Assembly: GCF_001591665.1 (NCBI RefSeq)
Contig: NZ_BCVI01000004.1
Location: forward strand, 1-51,025
Reading direction: 5' to 3'
DNA length: 51,025 nucleotides
From: Neobacillus soli NBRC 102451
GTDB lineage: Bacteria > Bacillota > Bacilli > Bacillales > Cytobacillaceae
Shown here: positions 42,647 through 50,917 of the stretch, piece after piece
Numbering within the stretch: the stretch's first letter is position 1
Layout: each line of letters starts with the position of its first letter
The notes under the pieces: model-generated
Told to the model about the DNA's origin: nothing
The model's input: only the letters and a program-made list of their open reading frames with translations
Database searches by the model: none
Made by a program: the position numbers and the translations under genes

Positions 42647-43714
42647 ATGAATTTAATTACAATGGGCTTAACGGAAACACTAAAAAATGACTTTGAAATA
42701 TTAAATACTAGGGATGATATGATTCTTGGCCGAGTAGCACTCGAACATAAGCGAATGTACCGTGTTTGGACGGAGCAGGGGGAATTATTATGTGAAGTTT
42801 CGGGCAGGCTCAGCTATAATGCCTTTAATAGGGAGGACTTTCCGGCTGTCGGTGATTGGGTGAGTATAAAGCCTAGGCCTGCTGAAGGAAAGGGCACCAT
42901 ATTGGCTGTTATGCCGCGAAAAAGTAAGTTCTCAAGAAAATCTGCGGGAGGTACTGCAGAAGAGCAAATTGTGGCTGCAAACGTGGATACGGTCTTTCTG
43001 GTAAACTCATTAAATGAAGACTTGAATTTAAGAAGGATTGAGCGCTATCTTTTGTTGACTTGGGAAAGTGGTGCAAACCCCGTAATCATTTTAAGTAAAG
43101 CCGATCTTTGTCAAGATATAAATGCGTCACTGGCTGAGGTCGAGGCGATTGCCTTTGGAGGTGTGCCCGTGATTCCAATCAGTTCGGAAACAATGAGCGG
43201 ACTTGAAGATTTAGAGCCGTTTTTACAGCCGGGAAAAACGATAGCCTTGCTAGGCTCATCAGGGGTGGGAAAGTCGACCTTAACCAATCGTCTCTTAGGT
43301 GTTGAAAAACAATTCGTTCAGGAGATTCGTTTGGCGGATGATAAAGGGCGCCACACAACGACGCATAGAGAAATGATCCTTCTCCCGAATGGATGTATTT
43401 TGATTGATACTCCTGGGATGAGGGAACTGCAGCTATGGGAAAGCTCGGACGGTTTAACAGAAACCTTTTCGGAAATTGAGGAATTAGCTGCCGGGTGCCG
43501 CTACCGGGATTGTCAGCATAGAGATGAGCCTGATTGTGCGGTGGTGAAGGCGATTGAAGCCGGTTTGGTTGCTGCTGAGCGCCTGACTAGCTACAACAAG
43601 CTGCAAAAGGAGCTTGCGTTTATTGAAAGGAAAGCCGATAAACGTGCACAAGCGGAAGTGAAAAAACAATGGAAAAATATGAACAAACAGATGAAGCAAC
43701 GGAAAAGCCATTAG
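42647..43714 (+). CDS. rsgA: Ribosome small subunit GTPase RsgA (paralogue type)
   Basis: 355-aa circularly permuted GTPase. An N-terminal OB fold (about 25-90) precedes G4 (ILSKAD), G1 (GSSGVGKST, about 200-208) and G3 (DTPGMRE). The C-terminal zinc site is CRYRDCQHRDEPDC, followed by a basic helix. It acts in late 30S maturation and in stress-dependent ribosome handling. It is probably a second copy besides the housekeeping rsgA of the prp operon, which is not in this window. The ATG at 42647 follows GGAGG. Expression is probably controlled by the upstream attenuator. Confidence 0.93.
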   Translation: MNLITMGLTETLKNDFEILNTRDDMILGRVALEHKRMYRVWTEQGELLCEVSGRLSYNAFNREDFPAVGDWVSIKPRPAEGKGTILAVMPRKSKFSRKSAGGTAEEQIVAANVDTVFLVNSLNEDLNLRRIERYLLLTWESGANPVIILSKADLCQDINASLAEVEAIAFGGVPVIPISSETMSGLEDLEPFLQPGKTIALLGSSGVGKSTLTNRLLGVEKQFVQEIRLADDKGRHTTTHREMILLPNGCILIDTPGMRELQLWESSDGLTETFSEIEELAAGCRYRDCQHRDEPDCAVVKAIEAGLVAAERLTSYNKLQKELAFIERKADKRAQAEVKKQWKNMNKQMKQRKSH

Positions 43715-43724
43715 TAATAATATT

Positions 43725-43758
43725 GCCGAAACAGAGATGACCCTGTTTCGGCTTTTTT
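43725..43758 (+). terminator. Strong terminator after rsgA
   Basis: A perfect 10-bp stem GCCGAAACAG/CTGTTTCGGC and TTTTTT. Confidence 0.93.
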
Positions 43759-43763
43759 GTTGT

Positions 43764-43810
43764 ATAGGAAATTATAAAATTATTTAGTGTAGATAACTTT
43801 GAATTAGTTT
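43764..43810. repeat. Leader-only fragment of the intergenic repeat (copy C)
   Basis: Starts ATAGGAAATTATAAAATTAT, matching the AT-rich leader of copy A (41347 on) with few differences up to GAATTAGTT. The GC-rich palindromic body is absent. It lies 70 nt before msrA. Confidence 0.65.
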
Positions 43811-43879
43811 TGAACAGCAGATTTTATTTTTGAGGTAACATTCGGTATACTTTTATTTAAGATGAAAAGGGGTGGGAAC

Positions 43880-44413
43880 GTGGAAAAAGCGAATCAAGTT
43901 GCAACGTTTGCCGGTGGTTGTTTTTGGTGTATGGTAAAGCCGTTTGATGAACAGCCAGGCATTAATAGTGTTATTTCCGGATACACGGGAGGAACGGTTG
44001 AAAATCCAACGTATCAGCAGGTTTGTACCGATACAACCGGCCATTTTGAAGCCGTACAAATTACGTATGATCCAGAGATTTTTCCATATGAAAAACTGCT
44101 CGAATTATTTTGGCAGCAAATCGACCCAACTGACCTTGGTGGGCAGTTTTACGACCGGGGCCAATCATATCAACCGGCAATCTTTTACCATGATAAGACA
44201 CAAAAAAGGCTGGCTGAAGAATCAAAACAAGCATTGCAGGAAAGCGGACGCTTTCAGAAACCAATTGTGACGCCAATTCTGCCGGCACAAACCTTTTATC
44301 CTGCGGAAGAATATCATCAGCAGTACTATAAGAAAAATCGGGCTCATTACGAGTCCTATCACGTTGGATCGGGTCGAGCAGGCTTTATTGAAAAGCATTG
44401 GGGGGATAAATAA
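43880..44413 (+). CDS. msrA: Peptide methionine (S)-S-oxide reductase MsrA
   Basis: 177 aa, the same length as B. subtilis MsrA. The active site GGCFWC has its catalytic cysteine at C14. The substrate-contact region [16 protein letters not shown] and the core [20 protein letters not shown] are intact. It reduces the S-epimer of methionine sulfoxide. The GTG at 43880 follows AAGGGGTGGG; the in-frame ATG at 43862 has no Shine-Dalgarno. TAATG overlap with msrB shows coupling. Confidence 0.94.
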   Translation: MEKANQVATFAGGCFWCMVKPFDEQPGINSVISGYTGGTVENPTYQQVCTDTTGHFEAVQITYDPEIFPYEKLLELFWQQIDPTDLGGQFYDRGQSYQPAIFYHDKTQKRLAEESKQALQESGRFQKPIVTPILPAQTFYPAEEYHQQYYKKNRAHYESYHVGSGRAGFIEKHWGDK

Positions 44414-44844
44414 TGCAAAATAAAGATTTGAAAAAAGAATTAACACCAATACAGTATGAAGTAACGCAAAATAAGGGCACCGAGCCTCCTTTTAAAAATG
44501 ACTATTGGAATGAAACCAGGGATGGAATTTATGTGGATCTTGTTTCCGGGAAGCCACTGTTTAGCTCCCTCGATAAATTTGATGCCGGCTGTGGCTGGCC
44601 GAGCTTTACTAAACCGATTCAAGACGAAGAAGTGATTGAAAAGGCCGATTTCAGCCATTTTATGACACGGACAGAAGTAAGGAGCAAATCTGCTGATTCC
44701 CATTTAGGCCATGTTTTCAATGACGGCCCAGACCCAACTGGCCTGCGCTATTGTATCAACTCCGCTGCGCTAAGGTTTATTCCGAAAGAGAGATTATCAG
44801 TGGAAGGGTACGCGGAATTTATTAAGCTATTTGAAAAAAAATAA
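44413..44844 (+). CDS. msrB: Peptide methionine (R)-S-oxide reductase MsrB
   Basis: 143 aa, the usual length for Bacillus. GCGWPSF and the catalytic [11 protein letters not shown] (C114) are present. The only cysteines are C60 and C114, so this is the zinc-free type with C60 a candidate recycling cysteine. It reduces the R-epimer and complements MsrA. Its ATG overlaps the msrA stop by 1 nt. Confidence 0.95.
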   Translation: MQNKDLKKELTPIQYEVTQNKGTEPPFKNDYWNETRDGIYVDLVSGKPLFSSLDKFDAGCGWPSFTKPIQDEEVIEKADFSHFMTRTEVRSKSADSHLGHVFNDGPDPTGLRYCINSAALRFIPKERLSVEGYAEFIKLFEKK

Positions 44845-44872
44845 AAAGCGGCCCTTCGGCTGCTTTTTTTTT
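44844..44872 (+). terminator. Terminator of msrAB
   Basis: A 10-bp stem AAAAGCGGCC/GGCTGCTTTT (one G-U) with a CTTC loop and T-run. Confidence 0.92.
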
Positions 44873-44996
44873 CGGAGTTAATTCACCCCAAAATTTATCA
44901 TTGCCTTTCAAAATCTAGGCGAATGCACATACAGGTCAAGTACCTAGGACATAAAGTAACAATGAACAGAAACAAATTTTAGAGGAGTGAATGTGA

Positions 44997-45143
44997 ATGT
45001 ATGGATATGGATATGATGGCTGCTGCGGTTATCCCGCATATCCTGCTGCAGGAGGCGGAGTCGGCTTCGGCTTTGGAGGATTTGCGTTAATTGTTGTATT
45101 GTTTATTTTATTAATCATTATTGGAGCGACCTGGATATATTAA
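44997..45143 (+). CDS. YjcZ-family small membrane peptide (sporulation-associated)
   Basis: 48 aa. It begins [13 protein letters not shown], is rich in Gly, Tyr and Ala, and ends in one hydrophobic helix ([17 protein letters not shown]). The CCG-rich head and [13 protein letters not shown] tail are typical of YjcZ-type peptides, many of which are made during sporulation. The Shine-Dalgarno GAGGAG lies 11-12 nt before the ATG. Too short for routine ORF calling. Followed by two hairpin terminators. Confidence 0.82.
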   Translation: MYGYGYDGCCGYPAYPAAGGGVGFGFGGFALIVVLFILLIIIGATWIY

Positions 45144-45150
45144 ATAAACA

Positions 45151-45189
45151 AGGGGCTGACCCAAGGGATTTTTTCGGAATCAGCCTTTT
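45151..45189 (+). terminator. Terminator after the YjcZ-type gene
   Basis: GGCTGA/TCAGCC stem followed by TTTT. Confidence 0.65.
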
Positions 45190-45191
45190 GC

Positions 45192-45221
45192 AGCCCACTT
45201 TAAATAGTGGGTTCTTTTTTT
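45192..45221 (+). terminator. Second terminator
   Basis: CCCACT/AGTGGG stem followed by TTCTTTTTTT. Confidence 0.75.
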
Positions 45222-45251
45222 ACAAGAAGGATAGAAATATGTTAAAATAGT

Positions 45252-45278
45252 AAAAAAAAGGGAAGTTTATCCTCCCTT
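45252..45278 (-). terminator. Terminator of the K+ transporter gene
   Basis: On the reverse strand, AAGGGA/TCCCTT is followed by a run of eight Ts. Confidence 0.75.
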
Positions 45279-45289
45279 CCATTCATATA

Positions 45290-46651
45290 TTAACCAATTG
45301 TTACCTTTTCCTTTGGATAACCGAACTTCTCCTTGCTGCCTTTACCACGCAATATTAGTAAACAAGTGACGATACCTACTCTTCCTATAAACATTAAGAT
45401 GATGATGAGGATCTCGCCGAAGGTTGTTAATCTAGGTGTCAGACCCAAGGTTAATCCATTTGTACCAAAAGCAGACGAAACTTCAAAAATGACCTCCATG
45501 ACTGTGCCCTGCTCTGTAATAGATAGAATTATAATTGAAAATAAACAGAGGAACGAGGCGGTTGCAATAACGATAAATGATTTAAGCACATCTTCACTAT
45601 GAAGTTCGCGTCTAAAAATTTTGATTGAGCTTTTCCCTTGGGCATAAAAAACAATCGTTAATATGACAATGGCAAACGTTGTTGTCCGAATACCGCCGCT
45701 GGCACTGCTTGGCGAGCCGCCAATAAACATTAAAATCGACATAAAAAGCTGGTTGCTAGGTGTAAATTCATTAATATCCATTGTCGCTAACCCAGCACTT
45801 TTTGTTGTAGCAGAATTGAACAATGAGTAAAAAAAGGATTCATGCCAGGATTTATTCATAAAAAAGTTATGACTGTCAAGGATGTAAATGAATAATGCAC
45901 CCGCTGCTGTAAGGGTTACAAACGTTATTGTGGTTAATTTAGTAAACAAGGTAAAATGGAATTTCTTCTTATCTTTTAAACTTAAAAGAAATTCATAAAC
46001 CTCCACCATTACTGGAAATCCAATGGCTCCAACAATCATTAAGCCAATAACAATCGTCTGAACAATGTAATCATGACTATAAGGGCTTAACGACGCGTCT
46101 GTTATATCAAAGCCGGCATTGGTTGTCGCGCTGATCGATGCGAAAAATCCATGTTTAAAAGCAGATATCGGCCGGTCGAAATAATTTAAAAAGCGAATTC
46201 CTAAGAGGATCCCACCAATCATTTCAAACGAAACAAAAATAATTAAAATCCGCTTCGCCAACTGGACTAGTCCAGCTAGGTTCGATTGATTTTGATCAAT
46301 CATAATTAGCTGTCTTTCTTTTAGTCCCACCTTTTTACCTAGCATGATCCAAAGAAATGTACTTAAAGACATAACCCCTAGTCCGCCCAATTGCAGAATT
46401 AAACATAAGAGGAATATCCCAAAGTTATTAAAGGTATCTTTCAATGAAATTACACTTAGACCAGTTACACTTATGGCGCTGGCCGAAGTAAACATGGCAT
46501 CGATAAAACTTAACGAAATATTTTCACGATGGGCAAGAGGAATTTTTAATAAGAGTGTAGAAACGATTAAAGCAGATAAATAAAAAATAACAATCAACTG
46601 AATGGTTGATAGTTCCTTCGACTTTAATTTAATTTTTTTAATTGTGTTCAT
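45290..46651 (-). CDS. K+ transporter TrkH/KtrB-family subunit (KtrB/KtrD-like)
   Basis: 453-aa membrane protein with four M1-P-M2-like repeats. Filter-like segments include SASAISVTGLSV, SATTNAGFDI, SATTKSAGLATMD and SSAFGTNGLT. It takes up K+ (with Na+) when joined to a KtrA/KtrC ring, neither of which is next to it, as for B. subtilis ktrD. AAGGA is 9 nt before the ATG at 46651, while an in-frame ATG at 46660 abuts it. Transcribed alone. Confidence 0.9.
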   Translation of the reverse strand: MNTIKKIKLKSKELSTIQLIVIFYLSALIVSTLLLKIPLAHRENISLSFIDAMFTSASAISVTGLSVISLKDTFNNFGIFLLCLILQLGGLGVMSLSTFLWIMLGKKVGLKERQLIMIDQNQSNLAGLVQLAKRILIIFVSFEMIGGILLGIRFLNYFDRPISAFKHGFFASISATTNAGFDITDASLSPYSHDYIVQTIVIGLMIVGAIGFPVMVEVYEFLLSLKDKKKFHFTLFTKLTTITFVTLTAAGALFIYILDSHNFFMNKSWHESFFYSLFNSATTKSAGLATMDINEFTPSNQLFMSILMFIGGSPSSASGGIRTTTFAIVILTIVFYAQGKSSIKIFRRELHSEDVLKSFIVIATASFLCLFSIIILSITEQGTVMEVIFEVSSAFGTNGLTLGLTPRLTTFGEILIIILMFIGRVGIVTCLLILRGKGSKEKFGYPKEKVTIG

Positions 46652-46763
46652 ATGATCCATTCCTTAAGTTATCTTTCAGTAATTCTATAATAACATTGGA
46701 GAAAAGTAAAAGAAGGTTTTATACATTTCTGATTTATTTCTTCCATCCCCTTTAAAAATCAGA

Positions 46764-46792
46764 TGATAGAATGAAAAATTGCTTCATACAAT
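46764..46792 (+). promoter_or_regulatory. Candidate sigma-E promoter of the yodTSRQ operon
   Basis: CATACAAT (46785-46792) is an exact sigma-E -10. TGATAGA (46764-46770), 14 nt upstream, is a weak -35. The homologous B. subtilis genes are reported as sigma-E-dependent (mother cell). Confidence 0.55.
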
Positions 46793-46837
46793 TGAGTATG
46801 GGACTGACTTAATTTGATAAAAGAAAGTGGTGGCAGA

Positions 46838-48193
46838 GTGGAAAAATCTTTTCTAATTAAACCAATGCTTGATGAAGCATACCCGGTCATTGATTATGGC
46901 AAAGGGGTTTATTTATTTGATATGGAAGGGAAAAAGTACCTCGATGCTGCCTCAGGTGCGGTTACGGCAAACATTGGACATGGCACAGTCGAAATCATTG
47001 AAGCAATGCAGGAACAGGCGAAAAAAGTCTCCTTTGTATATCGCTCACAATTTACAAGTGAAGCGGCCGAAAAGCTGGCAAAAAAAATTGCAGAATTAAC
47101 ACCGGGTGACTTAAACTGGAGTTTCTTTGTAAATAGTGGGTCGGAAGCAACGGAAACGGCAATGAAAATGGCGATCCAATATTGGCAGGAGCGTGGGATT
47201 CAAACAAAAACGAAGGTATTATCAAGATGGGTTAGTTACCACGGGATAACTTTAGGAGCGCTTTCAATGTCGGGGCATACCGGGAGAAGAGCGAGGTTTG
47301 TCCCGCTCTTAGAAGATTTTCCAGTCATCAATCCGCCTTATTGCTACCGCTGTCCGTATAATCTTGAAGCCCCGTCTTGCGGGTATTTATGTGCCCATGA
47401 GCTGGAAATGGCCATTAAACGGATAGGCAAGGAGCAAATCGCGGCTTTTATTGCCGAACCAGTAATAGGGGCTGCGGGCGGGGCGATTGCTCCCCCTGAG
47501 GATTATTTTAAAATCATTAAAAAAATATGTGACGATCATGAAATCCTTCTAATTGCAGATGAAGTAATGACAGGAACTGGCCGGACGGGAACAATGTTGG
47601 CATGCGAGCAGTGGGGAATTATTCCTGATATTGTCGCGTTAGGTAAAGGGATGGGTGCGGGTTATGCCCCGATTGCAGCAGCGGTTGCAAGTGAAAAAGT
47701 GATGGAGCCCATCCTGGCCGGGTCCAAATCGGTGATGAGCGGACATACGTTAAGCGCCAACCCTCAATCATGTGCGGTTTCCTTAGCAGTTCTCGAGTAC
47801 TTAGAAAAAAACAAGATTATGAGAGAGGTAGAATGGAAGGGAATTTACCTAAAGGACCAGCTTGAGAAACTAAAAGAACAATTTTCATTTATTGGTGATG
47901 TTCGCGGTAAAGGCTTGTTACTTGGAATAGAATTTGTCAAGGATCGGAGCACTAAAATGCCATTCCCTAGAACGGCCTTGATTACACAAACAATAATAGC
48001 GCTTGCCAAGGAAAAAGGCCTCCTTGTTTACCCAGCCGGTGCGGGAATTGATGGGGTGAACGGGGATTCTATCATTATTTCTCCTCCCTTAACGATTACA
48101 AAAATTGAGATTAAGGAACTCATCTATTTATTAAAAGAAACTTTTGCGGCTTTTTCAAACCAAATTAATGCAGCACTGGAAGGTGATAGTTAA
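46838..48193 (+). CDS. yodT: Class III aminotransferase (YodT-like)
   Basis: 451-aa PLP-dependent aminotransferase of the omega/ornithine type. LIADEVMTGTGRTG holds the PLP-contacting Asp; the Schiff-base lysine is about K270 in ALGKGMGAGYAP. First gene of a four-gene run equivalent to B. subtilis yodT-yodS-yodR-yodQ, proposed for catabolism of a (beta-)lysine-type or acylated diamine substrate. The GTG at 46838 is chosen with nearby GGTGG; an in-frame TTG at 46814 lacks a clear Shine-Dalgarno. yodS begins immediately after the stop. Confidence 0.87.
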   Translation: MEKSFLIKPMLDEAYPVIDYGKGVYLFDMEGKKYLDAASGAVTANIGHGTVEIIEAMQEQAKKVSFVYRSQFTSEAAEKLAKKIAELTPGDLNWSFFVNSGSEATETAMKMAIQYWQERGIQTKTKVLSRWVSYHGITLGALSMSGHTGRRARFVPLLEDFPVINPPYCYRCPYNLEAPSCGYLCAHELEMAIKRIGKEQIAAFIAEPVIGAAGGAIAPPEDYFKIIKKICDDHEILLIADEVMTGTGRTGTMLACEQWGIIPDIVALGKGMGAGYAPIAAAVASEKVMEPILAGSKSVMSGHTLSANPQSCAVSLAVLEYLEKNKIMREVEWKGIYLKDQLEKLKEQFSFIGDVRGKGLLLGIEFVKDRSTKMPFPRTALITQTIIALAKEKGLLVYPAGAGIDGVNGDSIIISPPLTITKIEIKELIYLLKETFAAFSNQINAALEGDS

Positions 48194-48886
48194 ATGAAAA
48201 ATCCATTCGGGAAAATTACGACATTAGAGGCTGTCATGGAACAATTTCATGATGGAATGACATTGATGTTCGGGGGATTTGGCGGGGTTGGATCACCGCC
48301 CACCTTGATTGAGGGAATTCTTAATAAAGGCATTGTTGATATTACCTTGATTGGAAATGATACGGGATTCCCCCACATTGGTATCGGCAAATTAGTCCGT
48401 GAGGAAAGGGCCAAGAAGGTGATCGCCTCACATATTGGATCGAACCCAATCGCAGGACAGCTCATGCATACAGGAAAGCTTGAGGTTGAGTTCTCGCCGC
48501 AAGGAATCCTGGCCGAAAGGATTCGGGCTGGTGGTGTGGGGTTAGCGGCTTTTTTTTCAGATATTGGAATGGACAATGAACTGGTCTCGAAAAATAAACC
48601 CCGTTTTCACCTTGATGGAAAGGACTATCTAATTGAAACTGCGCTGACGGCGGAGGTAGCGATTGTTTATGCGAAAAAGGCAGATGAGTATGGGAATTTA
48701 ATTTATGACAAAAGTGCCCGCAATACCAATCCACTCGTTGCGATGGCGGGGGATATAACAATTGCGGAAGTAGAAGAAATAGTGCCGCTGGGGAGCCTTG
48801 ACCCTGATGAAATCATTACGCCGGGTGTGTTCGTTGATTTTGTGATTCCATCGAAGGGGGTGAATTGGAAATGGGCATGGGAGTAG
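48194..48886 (+). CDS. yodS: CoA-transferase subunit A (YodS/ScoA-like)
   Basis: 230-aa alpha subunit of a 3-oxoacid/acyl CoA-transferase (family I). GGFGGVGSPPTLIEGIL near the N-terminus and ARNTNPLVAMAGDITIAEVEEIV are typical. It pairs with subunit B to transfer CoA to an organic acid. The ATG is one codon-spacing after the yodT stop; it overlaps the start of subunit B by 16 nt. Confidence 0.9.
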   Translation: MKNPFGKITTLEAVMEQFHDGMTLMFGGFGGVGSPPTLIEGILNKGIVDITLIGNDTGFPHIGIGKLVREERAKKVIASHIGSNPIAGQLMHTGKLEVEFSPQGILAERIRAGGVGLAAFFSDIGMDNELVSKNKPRFHLDGKDYLIETALTAEVAIVYAKKADEYGNLIYDKSARNTNPLVAMAGDITIAEVEEIVPLGSLDPDEIITPGVFVDFVIPSKGVNWKWAWE

Positions 48887-49536
48887 AATTTAGAAACCAA
48901 ATGGCCAAAAGGGCTGCGGAGGAAATTCAAAATGGAATGGTTGTCAATCTTGGCATAGGCATCCCTTCGCTTGTTCCCAATCATTTAGCTAAGGAGACCA
49001 TGGTCATGTTTCATGCCGAAAATGGCATCACCGGGATGGGGCCAAGTCCGGCCATAGGGGATGAGGATGAAAATTTATGCAACGCCGGAGGGTTTCCGGT
49101 CACGTTAACCAGTGGTGCCTCTTATTGTGATAGTGCGATTTCTTTTGGGATGATTCGCAGAGGCAGGGTAGATATTACTATTTTAGGTTCGCTTGAGGTC
49201 AGTCAAAGTGGCGACTTGGCTAATTGGATTGTTCCAGGGAAAAAGGTTCCGGGCATGGGAGGAGCAATGGAGCTCGCTCAAAAAGCTAAAAAAGTTATTG
49301 TGGTCATGAATCACAGTGATAAATATGGGAATCCCAAAATTGTTACATCCTGCACCTTGCCATTAACCTCAGCCGGCTGTGTCGACCTTATTATCACGGA
49401 GCTGGCAGTTTTCATGGTGACCGAAGAAGGCTTACTTTTGACAGAGCTATTTACCCCATACAGTTTAGAAAATGTGATTGAAAAAACAGGGTGTGAATTT
49501 AAAGTAAGTGAAAATGTCCGCGAAATTCCGTATTAA
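48871..49536 (+). CDS. yodR: CoA-transferase subunit B (YodR/ScoB-like)
   Basis: 221-aa beta subunit carrying the catalytic glutamate, E50 in FHAENGITGMG; also VVNLGIGIPSLVPN and AMELAQKAKKVIVVMNH. The ATG at 48871 is 8-9 nt after GGGGGTG inside the end of yodS; an in-frame TTG at 48865 is too close. It overlaps yodS, so coupled translation gives equal subunits. Confidence 0.9.
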   Translation: MGMGVEFRNQMAKRAAEEIQNGMVVNLGIGIPSLVPNHLAKETMVMFHAENGITGMGPSPAIGDEDENLCNAGGFPVTLTSGASYCDSAISFGMIRRGRVDITILGSLEVSQSGDLANWIVPGKKVPGMGGAMELAQKAKKVIVVMNHSDKYGNPKIVTSCTLPLTSAGCVDLIITELAVFMVTEEGLLLTELFTPYSLENVIEKTGCEFKVSENVREIPY

Positions 49537-49565
49537 GCTTAAATCTTCCCAAGGGAGTGAATTAT

Positions 49566-50834
49566 TTGAAGAACCATGAGATCCAAATTAAGCAATGGCT
49601 GAAGGAGAATCGCGCAAGAGGGGCAAGACTTTTACAAATACTAGTGCGTGAAAATAGTACAAGGGGAAACGAAAGCAGTACGCAGGCGATTGTGATAGAA
49701 AAATGCCGTCAGCTCGGACTCACACTCGATATTTGGGAAATCGGCGGTGACGAACTAAAAAATCATGATGCCTATTTTTGTGATCGCCAAAGCTTCGAAG
49801 GGAATCCGAATTTGGTAGCAGTGTTAAAGGGCACTGGCGGCGGTAAATCAATCATATTAAATGGTCATATCGATGTCGTTCCTGTTGGCGATGAACAGAG
49901 CTGGAATCATGCCCCATTTAGCGGGATGATTGAGTGTGGCAAACTTTATGGAAGAGGAGCAACAGATATGAAGGGCGGGAATGTTGCCCTGCTAATGGCA
50001 ATCGAGTCGTTAATAGCAAATGGAATTAAGCTTAAAGGGGATGTTATTTTTCAAAGCGTAATTGAAGAAGAAAGTGGCGGAGCGGGGACACTTGCTGCTG
50101 TTCTCAGAGGTTACCATGCTGACGGGGCAATCATACCCGAGCCGACCAATATGAAAATCTTCCCCAAGCAGCAGGGTTCAATGTGGTTTAGAATCACGGT
50201 GCCAGGTAAAGCGGCACACGGCGGGACGAGGTACGAAGGTGTTAGTGCGATTGAGAAATCGCTCCTTGTGATCCATCGAGTGCAACAGTTAGAGAAAGAT
50301 AGAAACGCCAAGGTGTCTGACCCTCTTTTTGAAAAAATCCCCATCCCCATTCCCATTAATATTGGCAAGATTACCAGTGGAGAATGGCCATCCTCGGTGC
50401 CTGACACTGCCATCATCGAAGGGCGGATGGGGGTAGGGCCGGAAGAAACGATGAAATCCGCACAGCTTGAAATGGAAACGAGCTTGCGAGAATTGGCCGA
50501 ACAAGATGAGTGGCTACGAGAAAATCCGCCCAAAATTGAGTGGTTTGGCGGCAGATGGATACCTGGAAGTCTTGAGAGTGAACACCCTTTGATGTATGAA
50601 CTAACGAAATGTTTCCTAGAGGTGAAGGGTGTTAACCCGGTTATTGAAGCAAGTCCGTGGGGGACGGATGGAGGCATTCTTTCTAATGTAGGGAATACAC
50701 CAGCTGTAATTTTCGGACCTGGTATAACAGAAACGGCCCATGATGCGGATGAGCATATTGTCCTCGAAGATATGTTTGCTGCTAGCGAGATTATTGCTCT
50801 TACACTATTAAAATGGTGTGAAGTCGATGATTAG
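49566..50834 (+). CDS. yodQ: M20-family deacylase (ArgE/DapE type, YodQ)
   Basis: 422-aa zinc amidohydrolase. Metal and catalytic residues: H101 and D103 (NGHIDVVP), D134 (GATDMKGG), E167-E169 (EEESGG) and the late His in ETAHDADEH. Related to acetylornithine deacetylase; it probably removes an acyl group from the amine substrate of the operon. The TTG at 49566 is 9 nt from GGGAG; the in-frame GTG at 49557 abuts it. In B. subtilis kamA and yodP belong to the same operon; neither is visible here. Confidence 0.88.
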   Translation: MKNHEIQIKQWLKENRARGARLLQILVRENSTRGNESSTQAIVIEKCRQLGLTLDIWEIGGDELKNHDAYFCDRQSFEGNPNLVAVLKGTGGGKSIILNGHIDVVPVGDEQSWNHAPFSGMIECGKLYGRGATDMKGGNVALLMAIESLIANGIKLKGDVIFQSVIEEESGGAGTLAAVLRGYHADGAIIPEPTNMKIFPKQQGSMWFRITVPGKAAHGGTRYEGVSAIEKSLLVIHRVQQLEKDRNAKVSDPLFEKIPIPIPINIGKITSGEWPSSVPDTAIIEGRMGVGPEETMKSAQLEMETSLRELAEQDEWLRENPPKIEWFGGRWIPGSLESEHPLMYELTKCFLEVKGVNPVIEASPWGTDGGILSNVGNTPAVIFGPGITETAHDADEHIVLEDMFAASEIIALTLLKWCEVDD

Positions 50835-50866
50835 GTCAGGGAAATTTACCCTAATTTATTAAATAC

Positions 50867-50875
50867 TGGTATAAT
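50867..50875 (+). promoter_or_regulatory. Extended -10 promoter reading out of the window
   Basis: TGG-TATAAT with a possible TTTACC at 50845 (19-nt spacing). Its gene lies beyond the window end or downstream of the repeat. Confidence 0.4.
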
Positions 50876-50917
50876 ATGAGTTGAGTAGTTGGGGATGTCT
50901 GGCTTGTTTCGGTTGTC

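Noticed and set aside
46826..46845. GGTGGCA resembling a T-box antiterminator sequence
   Set aside because: No T-box stem I, specifier loop or following terminator; it is the Shine-Dalgarno region of yodT.
50111..50677. 188-codon reverse ORF
   Set aside because: Antisense to the M20 deacylase gene; no start signal and no recognisable domain.
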